DNA of 18,869 nt, from contig SKRK01000217.1 of assembly GCA_007118525.1 (NCBI GenBank), forward strand, positions 1-18,869, in the 5' to 3' direction. This document shows positions 16,517-18,869 of this stretch, in pieces. The DNA is from Balneolaceae bacterium. Its GTDB lineage: Bacteria > Bacteroidota > Rhodothermia > Balneolales > Balneolaceae. The position numbers were made by a program, and so were the translations under genes. Every line of letters starts with the position of its first letter. Position 1 is the stretch's first letter. The notes beneath the pieces are model-generated. The model had not been told where the DNA came from and searched no databases. It saw only the letters and a list, made by a program, of their open reading frames with translations.

Positions 16517-16535
16517 TTTTGAAACCAATCCGAAC

Positions 16536-16563
16536 GCTGTCAGGTCATGCAGACGCTGACAAG
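16536..16563 (+). repeat. TGTCAG/CTGACA palindrome overlapping the upstream sufS start
   Basis: TGTCAG (16538-16543) and CTGACA (16556-16561) form a 6-bp stem with a 12-nt loop that contains the ATG at 16547. The 10-mer GACGCTGACA (16552-16561) recurs as its exact reverse complement TGTCAGCGTC at 18851-18860, after sufA. The shared sequence in two intergenic positions suggests a repeat family. Confidence 0.55.
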
Positions 16564-16576
16564 TTCTCTGAGCAAT

Positions 16577-17821
16577 ATGTCACAAACAGCAATAAAATTA
16601 CCGGCAATAGATTTTGAGAAGATCAGGAAAGATTTCCCGGTTCTTCATCAGGATGTGAATGGACACCCGCTTGTCTATCTCGACAATGCTGCGTCGAGTC
16701 AGATGCCTGTACAGGTTGCTGAAAGGATTGACCACTATCACCGATACGAACACTCCAATGTTCACCGGGGTATACACATCCTGAGCCAGAAGGCAACGGA
16801 TGCGTATGAATTGACCCGAAAAAAGGTAGCTCAGTTTATCAATGCTGCCTCGCATGATGAAATTGTTTTTACATCAGGTACAACGGATTCGATAAACCTG
16901 GTGGCCAACAGTTACGGCCTGACGAATTTCAGGGAGGGTGATGAAATTATTCTCTCAGAAATGGAACATCACGCCAACATTGTTCCCTGGCAGATGATCG
17001 CCGAGAAGACCGGCGCGGTAATCAAGGTGATTCCCGTAACCGATTCTGGCGACCTTGACATGGAAATCTACAAAAAGCTTCTTGGAAGCAGAACCAAAAT
17101 GGTAGCGGTGATTCACCTCTCCAATGCCCTGGGTACGGTTAATCCTGTAAAAGAGATTACAGATTTGGCCCACGATCACGGAGCAGTAGTTTTAATTGAT
17201 GGTGCACAATCCGTTCCCCACACGAAAGTGGACATGCAGGAGATAGGTTGTGATTTCTTCACGTTTTCCGCACACAAAATGTGTGGGCCTACAGGTTTTG
17301 GAATCCTTTACGGGAAAAAGACTCTGCTGGATTCAATGCCGCCCTACAGAGGAGGAGGGGATATGATTGATAAGGTCAGCTTTGAGGAGACCACCTACAA
17401 TGTGCCTCCATTCAGATTTGAAGCAGGTACACCGCCCATTGCGGCCGGAATCGGATTGTCGGCATCAATCGACTATATAAATGGAATTGGTATTGATGCT
17501 ATAGCAGATCGAGAAGATAAACTTGTAACCTACGCAGCAGATCGATTGCGAGAAGTTGAAGGCCTTCGGTTTATCGGCGACTCAGAAACACGTGCATCAG
17601 TCTGTGCATTTGTATTTGATGAGATTCATGCATCCGATATGGGTACCATTTTAGACAAGCGTGGAATTGCCGTACGAACGGGCCACCACTGCGCACAGCC
17701 GATTTTAAGACGATTTAATGTGCCGGCAACAACACGAGCATCTGTTTCGTTTTATAATACAGAAGAGGATATCGACAGATTGATAGACGGAATTTATTAC
17801 GCTAAATCATTTTTTGAATAA
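16577..17821 (+). CDS. sufS: cysteine desulfurase SufS
   Basis: SufS is a PLP enzyme that takes sulfur from cysteine, leaving alanine, and holds it as a persulfide for SufBCD. Counted from the start chosen here (414 residues), the PLP lysine is K234 in FSAHKMCGPTGFG, the cofactor aspartate is D208 in LIDGAQSV, and the persulfide cysteine is C372 in RTGHHCAQP. The family N-terminus FEKIRKDFPVL and the YLDNAASSQ segment are present. An in-frame ATG at 16547 would add ten residues, but it lies inside a palindromic repeat and encodes an untypical extension, so ATG 16577 (MSQTAIKLPAIDFEKIR) is preferred. Neither start has a good ribosome-binding site. No SufE or SufU follows; nfu starts 17 bp after the stop. 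Confidence 0.95.
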   Translation: MSQTAIKLPAIDFEKIRKDFPVLHQDVNGHPLVYLDNAASSQMPVQVAERIDHYHRYEHSNVHRGIHILSQKATDAYELTRKKVAQFINAASHDEIVFTSGTTDSINLVANSYGLTNFREGDEIILSEMEHHANIVPWQMIAEKTGAVIKVIPVTDSGDLDMEIYKKLLGSRTKMVAVIHLSNALGTVNPVKEITDLAHDHGAVVLIDGAQSVPHTKVDMQEIGCDFFTFSAHKMCGPTGFGILYGKKTLLDSMPPYRGGGDMIDKVSFEETTYNVPPFRFEAGTPPIAAGIGLSASIDYINGIGIDAIADREDKLVTYAADRLREVEGLRFIGDSETRASVCAFVFDEIHASDMGTILDKRGIAVRTGHHCAQPILRRFNVPATTRASVSFYNTEEDIDRLIDGIYYAKSFFE

Positions 17822-17838
17822 AAAAAAGGTAAAACCCT

Positions 17839-18390
17839 ATGCCAAAGATTAAAGAAATAGAACGAACTCCAAATCCTGATGCAATGCGATTTGTGCTGGG
17901 TGAACCGCTTACAAATGGCGTAACCCGTTCGTTTGAAAATAGCGGTGAAGCTGAGCAGGATGAATTGGCCAAAACCCTGTTCAGTATCGACCATGTGATC
18001 AATGTCTACTACGTAGATAAGTACATTACCGTTACGCAGGATGGAAAGGCGGTTTGGTCTGAACTGCTTCGAAAACTGGCCCCGCCCATTCGGGAGGCTA
18101 CACCTCAGCTCGAACTTACAGAGGATGAAGAGGTTCACGCCAGCAGGGAAGTTCAGGATTCGGACGATCCCCGGCTGATCCAAATCAATCAGCTGCTGGA
18201 TGAGCAGGTGCGTCCCTATCTGTTGGCAGATGGAGGTGGTTTGAAGATTGTCGGGCTTGATGGCAACAGGCTCAAGGTTCACTATCAGGGAGCCTGTGGA
18301 ACATGTCCTACGGCAACTTCCGGTACGCTTTACGCCATTGAGAGCATGGTGAAGCGAATAGACCCGGAAATACAGGTGATTTCGGTTTAA
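17839..18390 (+). CDS. Nfu-type Fe-S cluster carrier (NFU N-terminal plus NifU-like domain)
   Basis: Nfu proteins accept clusters from the SUF scaffold and deliver them to client enzymes. The 183-residue protein has two domains in the Nfu1 order: an N-terminal NFU_N domain (about 4-85; ERTPNPDAMRFVLGEPL) and a C-terminal NifU-like domain (about 112-183; LDEQVRPYLLADGGGLKIV) with the cluster-binding CxxC at C153 and C156 (GACGTCPTA). An acidic linker separates them. It starts 17 bp after sufS behind an A-rich AAAAAGGT stretch, so it is part of the suf operon. It is not a SufU or IscU scaffold: the three-cysteine U-type domain is absent. Confidence 0.93.
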   Translation: MPKIKEIERTPNPDAMRFVLGEPLTNGVTRSFENSGEAEQDELAKTLFSIDHVINVYYVDKYITVTQDGKAVWSELLRKLAPPIREATPQLELTEDEEVHASREVQDSDDPRLIQINQLLDEQVRPYLLADGGGLKIVGLDGNRLKVHYQGACGTCPTATSGTLYAIESMVKRIDPEIQVISV

Positions 18391-18457
18391 TCAGGAATTT
18401 TTAATTCACCCTGGGTTAAGATCTGGGTGTCTTGAGGTTTAACGAAGTAACAATATT

Positions 18458-18793
18458 ATGTCAATCACAATAAGCGAACGCGCTGCAAAACGGATCCATG
18501 AGATCAGGCAGGAGAAGAATATCTCTGAGAATATTCCTATTCGTGTATCTGTGGTAAGCGGCGGTTGTTCCGGACTCACATATGATCTGGATTTTGATTC
18601 CCAAAAGGAGATCACTAAAGCAGATAAAGAGTTTGAAGACCACGGTGTAAAAGTGGTAGTAGACATGCGCAGCTTTCTCTACCTGGCCGGCACTAATCTC
18701 GACTTTACAGACGGACTAACAGGGCAGGGCTTTCATTTTCAAAACCCCAACGCCGTTCGCAGCTGCACTTGTGGGGAATCATTTTCTTTATGA
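18458..18793 (+). CDS. A-type Fe-S carrier protein (SufA/IscA/ErpA family)
   Basis: A 111-residue HesB/IscA-family protein that carries iron-sulfur clusters from the scaffold to targets. The three conserved cysteines are present: C37 in SGGCSGLTYDLDF, and C103 and C105 in the C-terminal SCTCGESF. The length is normal for the family. Its place as last gene of the suf operon, 67 bp after nfu, supports a SufA role, though SufA, IscA and ErpA cannot be separated by sequence alone. Confidence 0.93.
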   Translation: MSITISERAAKRIHEIRQEKNISENIPIRVSVVSGGCSGLTYDLDFDSQKEITKADKEFEDHGVKVVVDMRSFLYLAGTNLDFTDGLTGQGFHFQNPNAVRSCTCGESFSL

Positions 18794-18818
18794 GAAAGGA
18801 GTGTATGACGGTTTAGGC

Positions 18819-18856
18819 CTGACAGCATTTCCGATGTTTTCCCGGTTTTCTGTCAG
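18819..18856. repeat. CTGACAG/CTGTCAG palindrome after sufA
   Basis: CTGACAG (18819-18825) and CTGTCAG (18850-18856) are a perfect 7-bp inverted pair around a 24-nt loop, 25 bp after the sufA stop. The right arm continues as TGTCAGCGTC, the reverse complement of the arm before sufS. It may end the operon transcript or be a copy of the same intergenic repeat; the element runs to the window edge. Confidence 0.5.
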
Positions 18857-18869
18857 CGTCGGGATTTCT

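Noticed and set aside
16507..16521. AGGAGG followed by a TTG, as a start site for sufS
   Set aside because: The TTG is in a different frame from sufS, and its frame closes early in the gene. The AGGAGG is 33 bp or more from either in-frame ATG and is part of the palindromic element.
18408..18442. CACCC/GGGTG inverted repeat between nfu and sufA
   Set aside because: A 5-bp stem with a 13-nt loop and no T-tract is expected by chance and does not support a terminator or operator.
18801..18869. GTG-started open frame at the right edge
   Set aside because: The GTG directly abuts the GGAG, leaving no proper spacing, the frame is only 23 codons to the edge, and it runs through the CTGACAG palindrome.
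1..18869. CRISPR array, tRNA/rRNA genes, insertion sequences or phage genes
   Set aside because: No regularly spaced direct repeats, cloverleaf-like segments, rRNA-like stretches, transposase or integrase coding sequence were seen on either strand.

Overview
The window is a gene-dense stretch of bacterial chromosome with no RNA genes, CRISPR array, transposase or phage genes. The gene content fits the Bacteroidota/Balneolota (FCB) branch: most starts lack a strong Shine-Dalgarno site and are preceded by A-rich sequence, there is a sufBCDS-nfu-sufA cluster, an outer-membrane barrel protein and a lipoprotein, and an NSS-type sodium symporter. That assignment is inference from gene style, not from a marker gene.

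Left block (about 1-4887, minus strand). Four co-directional genes read leftward: a SpoU/TrmH-type RNA 2'-O-methyltransferase, methionyl-tRNA synthetase (metG), a CBM48-GH13 glycogen/pullulan debranching-type enzyme that starts 8 bp after metG, and the N-terminal end of an NSS-family sodium symporter cut by the window edge. A 338-bp divergent intergenic region (4888-5225) separates this block from the rightward genes. It holds a possible greA promoter and a hairpin plus T-tract in the greA leader.

Middle block (5226-12459, plus strand). greA is followed after 4 bp by a UDP-glucose/GDP-mannose-type dehydrogenase. A tightly packed five-gene run follows: a Nudix hydrolase, an outer-membrane beta-barrel protein whose TTG start lies inside the Nudix gene, a 583-aa lipoprotein with an SH3-like domain and a caspase-fold domain that seems to have lost both catalytic residues, an EamA/DMT transporter (4-bp overlap), and phosphate acetyltransferase. 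The barrel plus pseudocaspase-lipoprotein pair is the least explained part of the window and the best candidate for something undescribed.

Right block (12718-18793, plus strand). A complete-looking SUF iron-sulfur assembly operon: sufB, sufC, sufD, sufS, a two-domain Nfu-type carrier and an A-type carrier. SufBCD is the scaffold/ATPase complex, SufS supplies sulfur from cysteine, and Nfu and SufA pass clusters to targets. No SufE/SufU partner and no Rrf2-type regulator is visible. The sufB-sufC and sufD-sufS gaps carry GC-rich palindromic elements of similar design. A second palindrome type (TGTCAG/CTGACA) lies over the apparent upstream start of sufS and again after sufA. These look like dispersed intergenic repeats that have invaded an essential operon and may affect its expression and the annotation of its starts.
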